From the NCBI RefSeq assembly GCF_029240175.1, contig NZ_JARBTM010000024.1:1-38886 (forward strand): a stretch of DNA of 38,886 nt. Direction: 5' to 3'. Position 1 is the first letter of the stretch. Each line of letters begins with the position of its first letter. The position numbers and the translations under genes were made by a program. The DNA comes from Anaerosolibacter sp. GTDB taxonomy: Bacteria; Bacillota; Clostridia; Peptostreptococcales; Thermotaleaceae. Under the pieces are notes generated by a model. It made no database searches. It worked only from the letters and a program-made list of their open reading frames with translations, and was not told where the DNA came from. Below, in pieces: positions 15,926 to 25,427 of this stretch.

Positions 15926-16378
15926 TTATTTGCTTTTCCTAAGCTCTCTAAAAAAGTCTTTCATAATACTGCTGCATTCTTCTTCCCGTATGCCCCGGAT
16001 GATCTCCGTCTGGTGATTAAAACGCTCATCCTCTGGGATACTCAGTAAAGAACCTGCGGCACCCCCTTTTGGGTCCATGGCGCCGATAATTAACCGTTTG
16101 GTCCGTGATAACATAATGGCCCCTGCACACATGGGGCATGGCTCAATGGTTACATAGAGATCACAATCCATCAATCTCCAGCCTCCTAGGGTTTTGGACG
16201 CTTCGCGAATGGCAATCATCTCTGCATGGGCGGTAGGGTCCTTGGCTGTTTCTCTTAAATTATGACCTCTGCCCACAATGACGCCATCCTTTACAACAAC
16301 GGCACCGATGGGTACCTCTTTTAGGTTAAATGCCTTTTGGGCTTCCTGCAGTGCTTCTCCCATAAAATATGATTCCAC
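15926..16378 (-). CDS. tadA: tRNA-specific adenosine deaminase TadA
   Basis: TadA converts A34 to inosine in tRNA-Arg(ACG), allowing decoding of CGU/CGC/CGA codons. In the 150-aa product the zinc/catalytic HAEMIAI (His ligand and proton-shuttling Glu) and PCPMCAGA (two Cys ligands) are intact, plus the N-terminal VPIGAVVV strand. I start at the GTG at 16378 because GGGAGG lies 7 nt upstream, just after the stop of the GGDEF gene (13 nt gap). The longer frame to 16408 overlaps that gene without its own ribosome site. The two genes appear co-transcribed. Confidence 0.93.
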   Translation of the reverse strand: MESYFMGEALQEAQKAFNLKEVPIGAVVVKDGVIVGRGHNLRETAKDPTAHAEMIAIREASKTLGGWRLMDCDLYVTIEPCPMCAGAIMLSRTKRLIIGAMDPKGGAAGSLLSIPEDERFNHQTEIIRGIREEECSSIMKDFFRELRKSK

Positions 16379-16391
16379 AGATGTTCCTCCC

Positions 16392-17507
16392 TTAAGAGAC
16401 ATTTTCATCCTTCAATACAACTTCATATTCGTCGTCAAAAAGTATGTGATCCTTGGTACTATGTTTTACTCTATATAACAGCTTATCCACATTGGTTAAG
16501 ACATCGTCAATATCATCCTCTATGGTTATGCACGCCATTCCTCCACTCATGGTAATCCTAAATTCGTCATGGCAGCGCACTTTGCTTGTCCTTTTTTTGA
16601 TTTCTTTTATCGTTTCCTTTGCATCCTTTATTGATACATCTTCTAGAACAATAATGAATTCATCGCCTCCATACCTTCCTACAAATCCCTTATCCTTTAC
16701 AGCTGCAATCATTCGACTACTGACACCCTTTAATACTTCATCCCCTACCGCATGGCCATATTGGTCATTAATGGATTTAAAATTATCGATGTCGATCATG
16801 ATAATGACAACGGAATGATGGTTCTCCTGCATTTGGGCTTTTATCTCATTAAGCCTTTCAAACAAGTATCTTCGACTATATGTGCCTGTTAACTCATCTG
16901 TTCTGGAAATCTTCGTGAGCAGTTGATTGCTCTCTTTAAGCCTTTCACTATATTCCTTCAACAGTTCGTGTTCTTCACGATATGCCTTAGAGAAGACAAT
17001 GATAATATAGGCAGCAGCCAAAAGGGTCAAAGGCATTTGTATCATTAGATCAGCGAGCTGCTTGTCCTGAAAATTGTTAACGATTACATTGGCATATCGC
17101 ATCTCAATATAGACGAGAGACAGTACGACCAATATTTCTGAAATAAGAAAAAATAATCTCAACCTTCCACGAAATATAAAGCATATCGCCATACAGATTA
17201 AAAATGCATAGGCCATGGTAATACCATTGACCCCACCTGAAGTAATCCATCCATTAGGGAAAAATACAAAAACAATTAGAAAGGTTATTACTGTTTGAAA
17301 AACAAGTATATGCCGTTTCTTTATCATGTCCATAAAGGCGATGGACGCTAGGATAATCAAAGTAAACCATTTGTAATTTAAAGCAAAATCTAATCCAACG
17401 GCTATATTTCCTATGATTGAAATGACGGATAATAGGATGATAAACACAAGCATATAAAGAAATATTTTTTCTTCTAGAGAACAGTTCGTAAATTTATTTG
17501 CTTTCAT
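16392..17507 (-). CDS. Membrane diguanylate cyclase (GGDEF)
   Basis: This 371-aa protein has about six transmembrane helices in residues 14-175, a short coiled coil (178-200) and a GGDEF domain (about 203-355). The active-site loop is RYGGDEF, and DELTGTYSRR and DIDNFKSIND are intact, so it should make c-di-GMP from two GTP. An RxxD inhibitory site is not present five residues before the motif, so product inhibition may be weak. A TATAAT at 17563-17558 on minus is a possible promoter. It is followed within 13 nt by tadA. The membrane region has no family I recognise. Confidence 0.9.
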   Translation of the reverse strand: MKANKFTNCSLEEKIFLYMLVFIILLSVISIIGNIAVGLDFALNYKWFTLIILASIAFMDMIKKRHILVFQTVITFLIVFVFFPNGWITSGGVNGITMAYAFLICMAICFIFRGRLRLFFLISEILVVLSLVYIEMRYANVIVNNFQDKQLADLMIQMPLTLLAAAYIIIVFSKAYREEHELLKEYSERLKESNQLLTKISRTDELTGTYSRRYLFERLNEIKAQMQENHHSVVIIMIDIDNFKSINDQYGHAVGDEVLKGVSSRMIAAVKDKGFVGRYGGDEFIIVLEDVSIKDAKETIKEIKKRTSKVRCHDEFRITMSGGMACITIEDDIDDVLTNVDKLLYRVKHSTKDHILFDDEYEVVLKDENVS

Positions 17508-17665
17508 CGCGAATCTCCAGTTTTATCTTTTTTTAGTTCCAATTTTTTCACATAACTATTATACTACATTGTTCTCTAAATTCTGACTTTTTTATAGTTT
17601 TTTTATTTGTTTTTATCGGATGAAATTATGCCTGTCTTTGCCTCACGGTTCAGCCCTTTAAGCAT

Positions 17666-18403
17666 TTATATCTCCTCTACCAAGTTGCTCCAATATCGCT
17701 TTGGCATGTATCGTTTTTGGAGTTTCGGATTGATACGGTTTTTTATGGCGATGCTTTTGAAATATTGCTGCCAAAGCTGTTGATAAAACCTTTCTTCTTC
17801 AATGATATCAACAGACTTCTCCAGCATCATCTCTGTAATCATCCATTCCTTTTGATTATAAACAGCAGCCATGTTCCGCCCCATATCATGGATGATCCAG
17901 TTCTGATCCGCTATCCGTTTGGCAAAATGGGGAGCTAACAGTCCTAGAATCTGATAATCAGGCGTAATGGGTGCATAGTAAAGGTTCTCGCCTAGCTTTC
18001 GGAAGCGAACCAGGCCCAGCATAAGATGCTTCTCCTTGGTTACCCTTTGTACTGTCTTATATATGTCTAATACACGATCATCGGAAAGATGTTCGTCAAT
18101 TGCTTTCCCAATTTTAAATCCTAAATGGATATATCGATAGATCAAAGAGCCTGCATCCTCCTGCTCTGATAGAAAAGCGTAAAATACATTTTTCAGCGCA
18201 TTCCGTGAAATTTTGGCCCCAATGGCTGCATAGACCTTCTCTGCCTTCACTTTGTCCTGCTCGATATATACCTTCCGAACCAGCAGGTTTTCCTGATCAT
18301 CCTCCTGAAACAGTATCTTTTCAGGTGCTTCCTTTCGATAGTATGCCTCATAGATACAGGTCAGCAGCCCATCAAAGCTGCCGTCATAAATATAGTGAAT
18401 CAT
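17666..18403 (-). CDS. DUF4130/TIGR03915 putative DNA-repair protein
   Basis: A 246-aa soluble protein of the DUF4130 family, recognisable from the opening HYIYDGSFDGLLTCIYEAY and the C-terminal block GLLAPHFAKRIADQNWIIHD. This family is almost always encoded beside the radical-SAM protein found upstream here, and related forms are fused to uracil-DNA-glycosylase domains. A role in handling damaged or modified DNA is therefore assumed, though no reaction is proven. The start ATG 18403 overlaps the upstream stop as ATGA, with GAGGG 7 nt upstream; the frame could also open at TTG 18409. The operon is under two LexA boxes, supporting an SOS role. Confidence 0.85.
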   Translation of the reverse strand: MIHYIYDGSFDGLLTCIYEAYYRKEAPEKILFQEDDQENLLVRKVYIEQDKVKAEKVYAAIGAKISRNALKNVFYAFLSEQEDAGSLIYRYIHLGFKIGKAIDEHLSDDRVLDIYKTVQRVTKEKHLMLGLVRFRKLGENLYYAPITPDYQILGLLAPHFAKRIADQNWIIHDMGRNMAAVYNQKEWMITEMMLEKSVDIIEEERFYQQLWQQYFKSIAIKNRINPKLQKRYMPKRYWSNLVEEI

Positions 18404-19710
18404 GACCAATCCCTCACAATGCTATGCAGCGTTTCTTTTTGGGGGGACAGCTGAGGATACACAGAAAACAAGGAAAGCTGCTCTCCTCCAAGGATATCTT
18501 TTTTCACAGGGTCCCCTAATGTCAGCTGATATCGAATCCGTTCTTCATTGATGCTGGTCTCTCCGTAATACTTCCCCTTGCAGGTCAGAAAATAACGGGC
18601 TCGCTTCAATACAACCCCTAGCTTTTTTAAGTCCTCATAGTTTAGTTGGGCAAACCTTCTTGCCGCCACAATCCGCATGGCTGAGCGGACACCGACACCA
18701 GGGATTCGGAGCAGCATTTCATAGTCTGCTCGATTCACCTCCACAGGAAACTGTTCTAGGTTTCTTAATGCCCAATCACATTTGGGATCTAAAGCTATAT
18801 CAAAATTCGGCTTTCTGTCATCTAAAAGCTCCTTGGCTTGAAATCCATAGAACCGAAGCAGCCAATCGGCTTGATATAGTCTATGTTCTCTCAGCAGGGG
18901 CGGCCCAGCGATCGCAGGCAGACTAGGATGCTGACCAATGGGCACATAGGCAGAATAATAGACCCGCTTTAGCTGGTAGCGGTTATATAAACCTTCTGAT
19001 AGCTTGAGTATATTCATATCATAGTCTGGTGTAGCACCGATAATCATCTGGGTGGTCTGCCCCGCTGGTACAAACTTAGGGGTATTTCGATATTTCTTCT
19101 TCTCCTCTCCCTTTTCATGGAGCTTGGCAGTAATCATCTTCATGGGCTTGATAATGGCCTCCCGTTTCTTTTGGGGAGCCAAAAGCTGTAACCCTTCTGT
19201 AGAAGGGAGTTCGATATTGATGCTCATCCGATCTACATATCTTCCTGCCGTCTCGATGAGCCTTTCATCGGCTCCAGGGATGGCCTTTAAGTGAATATAG
19301 CCATTAAAGTTTTCTTCTTCCCGGAGCTTTCTTACGGTTTGGGTCAATAAGTCCATAGTATGATTGGGATTTTTATAGACAGCGGCACTCAAAAACAAGC
19401 CTTCAATGTAGTTTCTCCGATAGAAGTTAATGGTAAGGTCCACCACCTCTTGGGGTGTAAAGACCGCCCTGGGTATATCGTTGGAGGAACGATTTACACA
19501 ATAAAGGCAATCGTAGACACAGTAGTTGGTCATGAGAATTTTTAAAAGGGAAATACATCGCCCATCCTCGGACCAACTGTGACAAATCCCACTCATGTGG
19601 GCATTCCCTATACCTCCTTTTTTATTGCTGCGATTACTTCCGCTGGAAGAACAGGACACATCATACTTGGCCGCATCGGATAAAACCTTAAGCTTATCTA
19701 AAATTTCCAT
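18400..19710 (-). CDS. Radical SAM putative DNA modification/repair protein (TIGR03916 type)
   Basis: A 436-aa radical SAM enzyme. The [4Fe-4S]-binding motif is C-x3-C-x2-C in NYCVYDCLYCVNR (about 68-76). A TIM-barrel follows, then a C-terminal helix-hairpin-helix DNA-binding motif, LRIPGVGVRSAMRIVAARR (about 335-355). This domain pair defines the family annotated as DNA modification/repair radical SAM proteins. The start has GAGGTGA 5-7 nt upstream. The downstream DUF4130 gene overlaps by 4 nt, so the two are translated together. The promoter has a LexA box at the -35 and another just downstream of the start, predicting induction by DNA damage. The substrate lesion is unknown. Confidence 0.88.
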   Translation of the reverse strand: MEILDKLKVLSDAAKYDVSCSSSGSNRSNKKGGIGNAHMSGICHSWSEDGRCISLLKILMTNYCVYDCLYCVNRSSNDIPRAVFTPQEVVDLTINFYRRNYIEGLFLSAAVYKNPNHTMDLLTQTVRKLREEENFNGYIHLKAIPGADERLIETAGRYVDRMSINIELPSTEGLQLLAPQKKREAIIKPMKMITAKLHEKGEEKKKYRNTPKFVPAGQTTQMIIGATPDYDMNILKLSEGLYNRYQLKRVYYSAYVPIGQHPSLPAIAGPPLLREHRLYQADWLLRFYGFQAKELLDDRKPNFDIALDPKCDWALRNLEQFPVEVNRADYEMLLRIPGVGVRSAMRIVAARRFAQLNYEDLKKLGVVLKRARYFLTCKGKYYGETSINEERIRYQLTLGDPVKKDILGGEQLSLFSVYPQLSPQKETLHSIVRDWS

Positions 19711-19720
19711 AGAATCACCT

Positions 19721-19734
19721 CGAACATACGTTTA
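19721..19734 (-). promoter_or_regulatory. LexA (SOS) box, downstream copy
   Basis: CGAACATACGTTTA matches the Gram-positive LexA site CGAAC-N4-GTTCG with one change in the right half-site, and lies between the transcription start and the radical SAM ribosome site. Confidence 0.8.
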
Positions 19735-19743
19735 TATAGCTTT

Positions 19744-19783
19744 ATTTTACCACGTGATCCATGATTTTACAAACGTATGTTCG
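19744..19783 (-). promoter_or_regulatory. SOS promoter with LexA box over the -35
   Basis: Minus-strand TTGTAA (19772-19767), 17-nt spacer, TAAAAT (19749-19744). CGAACATACGTTTG (19783-19770) overlaps the -35. The two LexA boxes form a large inverted pair around the promoter, an arrangement giving tight repression until DNA damage. Confidence 0.85.
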
Positions 19784-19840
19784 GTTTTATTTTTCTATGC
19801 TATTTTTAAGTACGCTGATTCTATGCTACGCATAGAAGTT

Positions 19841-19872
19841 AAAAAAATAGCCTCTTCTGTTTAACAGAGGAG
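19841..19872 (-). terminator. Terminator of the Wadjet operon and trailing gene
   Basis: CTCCTCTG/CAGAAGAG arms (19872-19865 with 19859-19852, one G-U) and a TATTTTTTT tail on the minus strand. A separate perfect 8-bp hairpin (TTCTATGC/GCATAGAA, 19819-19837) follows, with no tail. Confidence 0.8.
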
Positions 19873-19902
19873 ACTTTTATCCTTAAATATCTGTGATTTT
19901 AT

Positions 19903-20184
19903 TTATTTTGAACCTTTGATTACTTGAAGTTTGATCTCCTGATGTTCTACTTGATCGATAAGTTTATCAACCTGGTTTCTTAATTCATGAATACCTTCTA
20001 TACTTTGCTTATATCCATCATATAGCGCTTTGTGGCTTTCATCCATTTTATTTTCTAGTCTTGTGATCGCTTGATTTGTTTTATGAAAACCTTCTTGCAG
20101 TTCTTGTTTTGTAACCATATTTGCTTTCATTTCCTGCATGTCGCTATACATTTTCGTTAGCATCTCAAATAACTTATCTTCCAT
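19903..20184 (-). CDS. Small coiled-coil hypothetical protein
   Basis: The 93-aa product begins MEDKLFEMLTKMYSDMQEMK and is predicted almost entirely as a coiled coil, with repeated heptads and a KLIDQVEHQEIKLQVI tail. Similar short proteins are scattered in clostridial genomes without a known role. I start at ATG 20184, with AAGGAG 12 nt upstream; a longer frame opens at 20259 and overlaps the jetC stop. It lies 71 nt behind jetC on the same strand and shares its terminator. It could be an accessory to Wadjet, but a weak promoter-like TTTAGA-N17-TATACT in the gap argues for independence. Confidence 0.65.
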   Translation of the reverse strand: MEDKLFEMLTKMYSDMQEMKANMVTKQELQEGFHKTNQAITRLENKMDESHKALYDGYKQSIEGIHELRNQVDKLIDQVEHQEIKLQVIKGSK

Positions 20185-20255
20185 AAAACAGCTCAACTCC
20201 TTCAAGTATATCTTATCACAAGTCTTATCTAAAAATATACATATTCTTGTTAAAT

Positions 20256-23200
20256 TCAAAACAACGTAAGCTGCTCCTGCTCTCCTATTCTTACAAGAGC
20301 CTGAGGATCATGGTCTTGGAAGAAGGCATAATGAATGATTTTTTCCTTACCCATAACAGCGCTTAACCCGTCCACCGTTGACCTTAGTTTACAACTATAT
20401 ACCACTGGAAAATAATCTCGTATGAATTTCCCTTCCGCATGGGCCGTCAAGGCAATAATCTGAAATCCTAACTGCTCTGCAATAAAAAATACTGGCTGCA
20501 ATACATGTTCACTGGATGCTTTTCCAAATGGATTATCCAAAATGACTGTACGGTTTCTCTTCTTGCTGATGATAATATGCTGTCTCTTTTCTGCCACATA
20601 ATTTAAGATGCCCAGGAATAACGCCATGTTCTTACTCCATTTTTCTCCACCCGACCATAAATTTGAAGTCTCCCAAGAAAAGAGGGAACCGATGATCTTG
20701 TTATCATTGGTTACCTTGCGACATTTGATTTTGATGGTTCTTTCTTTCATTACATTCTTCAATAGTTGTCTAGATTCCATCCACTTCTCTATGGATTTTT
20801 TCACCAATGCCTGGTTTTCATTCCCTTGTTCATCCTTAAACTCGTCACTTTCAAGCCTGCTCAGCATCCAATCAATGTGCTTGCGAAGCTCTTCTTTCCC
20901 CTCCTGATCATCCCAAACCGGCACATCGAAGGAGAATATCTCTTTCCATCCCTCATCTACCCGGACCCTCGTGTTTTTAGGGATCATCCGCAGTTCCTGG
21001 GCCAAGGTATGGAGATAGGTGTGCAGATATTGAATAAACTGCTGGAGCTGTTGATCATGCTCCCGCATATCCCCTTCAACCAACTCGATCGTCCTTAAAA
21101 TACGCTGATCCATTTTTTTCTGCCACTCGATGATGTCATGATACTCTGTTTTATTGCGAATTCCTGTGACGGCCATTTCCCTCAATCTAACATCCTGAAC
21201 AGACGTATTACAATTCTGTATAAATCCTTGTCTGTGATGTTCAACCTTGCTCTTCATATTTTCAACCATGGATGTCAGATCCTCTAACGCAACAATCATG
21301 TTCTGTAGCCATTGCTTTCTCTTATAGGGAAACTCTTGCTCCATTTCCTGGGGTAGAGCTGTTTCCATTACCTCAGAAGCTAGATACCCATATCTTTCAT
21401 GCTTTTTCTCAAGCTCCTGTATCACCTCTTGAATCTGGGACTCTTCTTTGTCCAACTGTTCATATCTAGCGGCTAGATAATTTTTCTGTTTCAATAAGGA
21501 TTCTTTTTCTTCATCAAGTTCTCCCTTTATTTCTTGTAAAGGTTTTGCAAATAAAATGATCTCTTCAAAGCTATTATGATAATCCTGTTTTCGTAAATGA
21601 TAGGTATTTAAATTCCCTTTGTACTCATCTTCTAGCTGCATATACCTTGGCTGTAATTTATCCAACGCTTGATTCAACTGATTGATTTGAGACGTCAATG
21701 TTTCTATATCCTTCTCTCCATGAAGAGGAAATAGAATACTTTCGTCTATAGGATATTTATTGACCTTCCTTCGTGTCCGCTCCATCAGTTTTTGCAGGTC
21801 TTCCTTCTGGGCTAAGCAAGTACTTAAAAGTCCTTCAAGCTCCCGCCTACCCTTCTGTTTCTCATCCAGTTGATCCTTCAAGGCCTTTCTCTGGATCTCT
21901 AAGCTCTTTTTTGTTGCTTTGGTAAATACAGGCTGTACCCCATAAACCTCTTGATATAATGAATCATCTTTTAATCGAATACTCTGATCGATAATCTTTC
22001 GGATTTCTTCCTTTACATCCTCCAAAATATTCCTACATCTCTCTAAAATGCTTTTTTGCTGAAGTATTTCCTGTTCTTTCTTTTTGGCTTTCTCCTCAGC
22101 CTCTCGTAAAGCAAAGAATGCTTTTTCTCTCATCTTCTTTTTATTCAAATAGTCATGGGCCCTCTTCATTTTATACCCTAGGATTAAGACTTCCTGTTCA
22201 AAGTCGCTGAGTTTCTTCTGTGACCGGTCCATTTCCTCATCCAGGGCTATATTTCGATCTTCCTTCTGCTGGAGCAGTTTTCCCTGGTCCTGGATTTCTT
22301 GCTCGATTTCCCTTATTTCTTTTTGTAACTGTTGAGAATATTCGTGGGGATATTGTTCAAAGAATAGTTGGGCATCATCCAGAAGCCGTTTCCAGTCTTC
22401 CTGCTCCTTTTCTTTTTCCTTTCGGACTCGTGTTGCGTTTTGAGCGGTTTGTTGGATTTGTATTTTCCAAGTCTTAAACCCATTCTCCTCTATGTTGTTT
22501 CTCCAATGATCAGGGAATACATAGCGTTCTTTTGTTACCCTTCCCTCTTGTAAGATTCTCTTTGCTTCTTCGTCGGATAGAATCAGTACGGGATACGTTA
22601 AGCTGCCTATCTGCTGCTCTACTCGCTGCTTTAGCTTGTCCACCTCTCCCATGGACGTAACAATGGCCATTGACCACAATGGGTATGCTTCATACAATTC
22701 TTCTATGGATCTCTCCAGTGTTCCCGCTGCCCGTTCTAAATACTGCCCGCCTGTTTCCAGAAGGTAAAACTGCTGACTCCAACGACTGATCCATTCTGCC
22801 AATAACGGCTCCGCAGTAAAGTATTCATGGGTACCATAATCATCTTGCAGACGATAGGCAATGCGCTCCTCTTGGATCAGCTTTTCTTTTTCTAATCTTG
22901 TTTTTTCCGTCTTTTCTTCCAATAGTGTAACAATGGTAGCCTGTCTTTCATATAAGGATTTAATAAATCTCCAATCTCCTCGCGCTGCCTTTAATCGTAT
23001 TAACAAGCTGTCATGTTCTTTTTCTAGAATATTCAGTCCTTGCCTTTTGGTCCCTTCTACCTTTTTTAATTCCTGTAATGTTCGACTTAAGGTTGGTATC
23101 GTCTGCTGCAGCGCACCCTTTTCCGTTTTTAACTGACTTAAAAGTGTCCTATAGATAGCACTTTGTCTTTCGACCTCTTCCAATCGTTCTTGCCACTTCG

Positions 23201-24692
23201 TCTGCTCCTCTTCTACCTTTTCATGATGGACATGATCCAATATCTCCTTCGAAATATGGGCCATTTCCGTCTCTGCATGCCTTATATTTGCTTTCTGGGT
23301 CGTCTTTTCCGTTTCCAGTGCTGCTTTTTCATCTTCTAGTATATCTTTATCTTTCTCAGCCTGTTTTAGCTCCTGGAAATATCGACTTTCTTCTCCTTGA
23401 AAAGTGATTTTTGCCTTTTCTAGATGCTCTTCTTCACGAACAAAATACCCCTTGATTGCTGCAGCATTTTCTTCTAGCTGCTCCTTCAAATCCACGGCTT
23501 GCTGATCTTGGTTCAGATGATGGAGCTGTTTTTCATACACAGCCACCAGTTCATCCTGCTCTTGCAGTTTTTTCTTCAACTCAGCAACCTCTAGATTTTG
23601 CAGCCGCTGTTCTTTTTCTCCTAATTCTCCCTTTGTTCTTCCCACGATCCCCTTGGTCTGTTCATACTGTTCTTTTGCCTCTTTTAGTCGGTTCTCTAGT
23701 AAGGATAGCTCATAGGAAGCCTCTTTTCTCTTATGGTCATAGGTTGATTGCTCCCATAGTATATGCTGGTTTCGGTTTTCTGTCAGCTGGTCATGGATCG
23801 ATCTCTTCTCAGCTTGTACAAAATGATAGAGAGCCTTTGTTGTCTGCTTCTTTTTCATCAGCTCTTCCTTTGCTTCGTGGAGACCAGCAAAGCACTGTAC
23901 ATATTGACTGATGGCATCTGCTACCCTTTGGCTTTCCTCAATACGTCCCCGCAGCTGTCTATGCTTTTTAAAGTGCTCCCGCTGCTTTTCAAAGGTTTCC
24001 ACAAAATCCTGAGTACCATTTCCGGCTAGGGCATCCTCTACTACTGGAATCAACAGCTGATCTACCAGCTGACTTGTGGTTTTACATCCATCAAAGAAAC
24101 TCTCCACATCTCCCTCTGCACTGTTGATTCTAGCAATGCTTTGCCACTCCGAAGGGATGATATGAAAGTTTTCTTCGATATACTTCTGATACTCCTTTAT
24201 GGTTGTTTTAAACACATGGCCGTTGGGGGACTGCTGCTGCATATATTGATAATAATCCAGTATTTCACCTTTACTAGCAGGGCGATTCTTTCCATCCCCT
24301 GCTTTTCGTACAAAAGGAATATGCTCAATGCCATGGTTATCTCCAGATCCATACTCATACACATACCGATAGGAGTCTATCCCTGTGGCTGTCAAAAACA
24401 AAGTGACCGCTGTTAAAGCATATCTTCTCGGTCTTTCATGTAAAATCCACTCAATGGCAATATGGCATGGATTTCCTTCTAGGGACAGGGTGTTTTTGAT
24501 TTTGCGCTCTGCCAAATCCACGTGGGGTAGTACCGCTTGTAAGGCTGTTTGTATAAATACAGTTTTGCCTCCTCCATTCTCCAGAAGGATGGCCCCATTA
24601 TATCCATCAAATTCAAAGATATCATCATTGTATCTTTTCGCACCATTTTCATAAATAACATTGGTAAATCGTATCTTAGAGATTGCGGGCAT
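20256..24692 (-). CDS. jetC: Wadjet protein JetC (SMC/MukB-like ATPase)
   Basis: The motor of a Wadjet complex: a 1478-aa SMC-like ATPase that extrudes DNA loops so that small circular DNA is recognised and cut. Walker A is LLENGGGKT (36-44). Very long coiled coils run from about 270 to 1330 with a hinge-like break near 600-740. The C-terminal ABC signature is LWSGGEKWSKNMAL (about 1345-1358), and Walker B is TVILDNPFG (Asp about 1386). The residue after the Walker B Asp is Asn, not the usual Glu, so the catalytic base may lie elsewhere, as may be normal for this branch. The start has GGGGGG 6 nt upstream. The gene overlaps jetB by 17 nt. Confidence 0.93.
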   Translation of the reverse strand: MPAISKIRFTNVIYENGAKRYNDDIFEFDGYNGAILLENGGGKTVFIQTALQAVLPHVDLAERKIKNTLSLEGNPCHIAIEWILHERPRRYALTAVTLFLTATGIDSYRYVYEYGSGDNHGIEHIPFVRKAGDGKNRPASKGEILDYYQYMQQQSPNGHVFKTTIKEYQKYIEENFHIIPSEWQSIARINSAEGDVESFFDGCKTTSQLVDQLLIPVVEDALAGNGTQDFVETFEKQREHFKKHRQLRGRIEESQRVADAISQYVQCFAGLHEAKEELMKKKQTTKALYHFVQAEKRSIHDQLTENRNQHILWEQSTYDHKRKEASYELSLLENRLKEAKEQYEQTKGIVGRTKGELGEKEQRLQNLEVAELKKKLQEQDELVAVYEKQLHHLNQDQQAVDLKEQLEENAAAIKGYFVREEEHLEKAKITFQGEESRYFQELKQAEKDKDILEDEKAALETEKTTQKANIRHAETEMAHISKEILDHVHHEKVEEEQTKWQERLEEVERQSAIYRTLLSQLKTEKGALQQTIPTLSRTLQELKKVEGTKRQGLNILEKEHDSLLIRLKAARGDWRFIKSLYERQATIVTLLEEKTEKTRLEKEKLIQEERIAYRLQDDYGTHEYFTAEPLLAEWISRWSQQFYLLETGGQYLERAAGTLERSIEELYEAYPLWSMAIVTSMGEVDKLKQRVEQQIGSLTYPVLILSDEEAKRILQEGRVTKERYVFPDHWRNNIEENGFKTWKIQIQQTAQNATRVRKEKEKEQEDWKRLLDDAQLFFEQYPHEYSQQLQKEIREIEQEIQDQGKLLQQKEDRNIALDEEMDRSQKKLSDFEQEVLILGYKMKRAHDYLNKKKMREKAFFALREAEEKAKKKEQEILQQKSILERCRNILEDVKEEIRKIIDQSIRLKDDSLYQEVYGVQPVFTKATKKSLEIQRKALKDQLDEKQKGRRELEGLLSTCLAQKEDLQKLMERTRRKVNKYPIDESILFPLHGEKDIETLTSQINQLNQALDKLQPRYMQLEDEYKGNLNTYHLRKQDYHNSFEEIILFAKPLQEIKGELDEEKESLLKQKNYLAARYEQLDKEESQIQEVIQELEKKHERYGYLASEVMETALPQEMEQEFPYKRKQWLQNMIVALEDLTSMVENMKSKVEHHRQGFIQNCNTSVQDVRLREMAVTGIRNKTEYHDIIEWQKKMDQRILRTIELVEGDMREHDQQLQQFIQYLHTYLHTLAQELRMIPKNTRVRVDEGWKEIFSFDVPVWDDQEGKEELRKHIDWMLSRLESDEFKDEQGNENQALVKKSIEKWMESRQLLKNVMKERTIKIKCRKVTNDNKIIGSLFSWETSNLWSGGEKWSKNMALFLGILNYVAEKRQHIIISKKRNRTVILDNPFGKASSEHVLQPVFFIAEQLGFQIIALTAHAEGKFIRDYFPVVYSCKLRSTVDGLSAVMGKEKIIHYAFFQDHDPQALVRIGEQEQLTLF

Positions 24693-25425
24693 GGGCTTCC
24701 CCCCTCTTCATCTGCTCCAATTGATATATAAACTCTAGAATGCCGCGGTTATATTCCTGCTCCATATAATATCGCTGAACGATGGTTTTTGCCTTTTCTG
24801 TAAGTTGAATTTCATCATTTCCGATACCAACGATTAAATCTTGAGCTTCCAAGAACTTCTTCACAATATTTAAAAAGCTCATTCTACTGATCGTTCTGGC
24901 TGTCTGCTGGACATTTTCCTTTAGGTCATCCATGGCATCCCATTTTTCTAAAATGCCGCTCCAGTTATATTCGTATTCTTGTTCCCACACGGAGATCTGT
25001 TCTTCATCGTAATCCTTTAGAGACAAAATCCTTTCATTGATGCTGGCAAGCCATTCACCCATGGGTATAAAGTCTCGGGTAGGCTCTATGGTTTGATAGC
25101 TGTCATAAAATTCTCCAAACAATATCATAATGGCTGTATACATCATGTATATATCTAGGTTTATGGCTTTGCTAGGGAAATACTCTTGCTTTAATCGATC
25201 ATTGGATACATGAAAAAAAGAATTAACTGCCAAGGGAATCATATACAATAGATCTCCTGTAAGAAATATGGTACATTCTACTTCCTTTGCAAACTGGTCT
25301 ACTAAGCCTCTTATTCCATCGTCTGCCAGGTACTGGCGAAGGTATTCCTTTCCCGCGCTCCCCTTCATGGCCAATATGGAATATATCTTAAATGCTTGTA
25401 CAATCTGCTCCTGGGTATAAAACAT
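24676..25425 (-). CDS. jetB: Wadjet protein JetB (MukE/kite-like subunit)
   Basis: A 249-aa mostly alpha-helical protein between the kleisin and SMC genes, the position of the kite (MukE-like) subunit that binds the kleisin. It has a winged-helix-like N-terminus and a second near the C-terminus, ending RGILEFIYQLEQMKRGE. By memory it fits the DUF6063-type JetB of clostridial systems; the label rests mainly on operon position and size. The ATG at 25425 is 2 nt after the jetA stop, so it is translationally coupled, and its 3' end overlaps jetC. Confidence 0.82.
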   Translation of the reverse strand: MFYTQEQIVQAFKIYSILAMKGSAGKEYLRQYLADDGIRGLVDQFAKEVECTIFLTGDLLYMIPLAVNSFFHVSNDRLKQEYFPSKAINLDIYMMYTAIMILFGEFYDSYQTIEPTRDFIPMGEWLASINERILSLKDYDEEQISVWEQEYEYNWSGILEKWDAMDDLKENVQQTARTISRMSFLNIVKKFLEAQDLIVGIGNDEIQLTEKAKTIVQRYYMEQEYNRGILEFIYQLEQMKRGEAHARNL

Positions 25426-25427
25426 TC

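Noticed and set aside
17473-17490. GAACAGTTC-like sequence as a LexA box
   Set aside because: Half-sites are separated by 1 nt rather than 4, unlike the real boxes at 19721 and 19770.
19903-20184. Fifth Wadjet component
   Set aside because: The small coiled-coil type is common away from Wadjet and a possible own promoter precedes it; kept as an unknown gene.
22220-24416. Several plus-strand open frames of 60-151 codons opposite jetC
   Set aside because: All lie inside the jetC coding region, lack ribosome sites and show antisense composition of coiled-coil codons.
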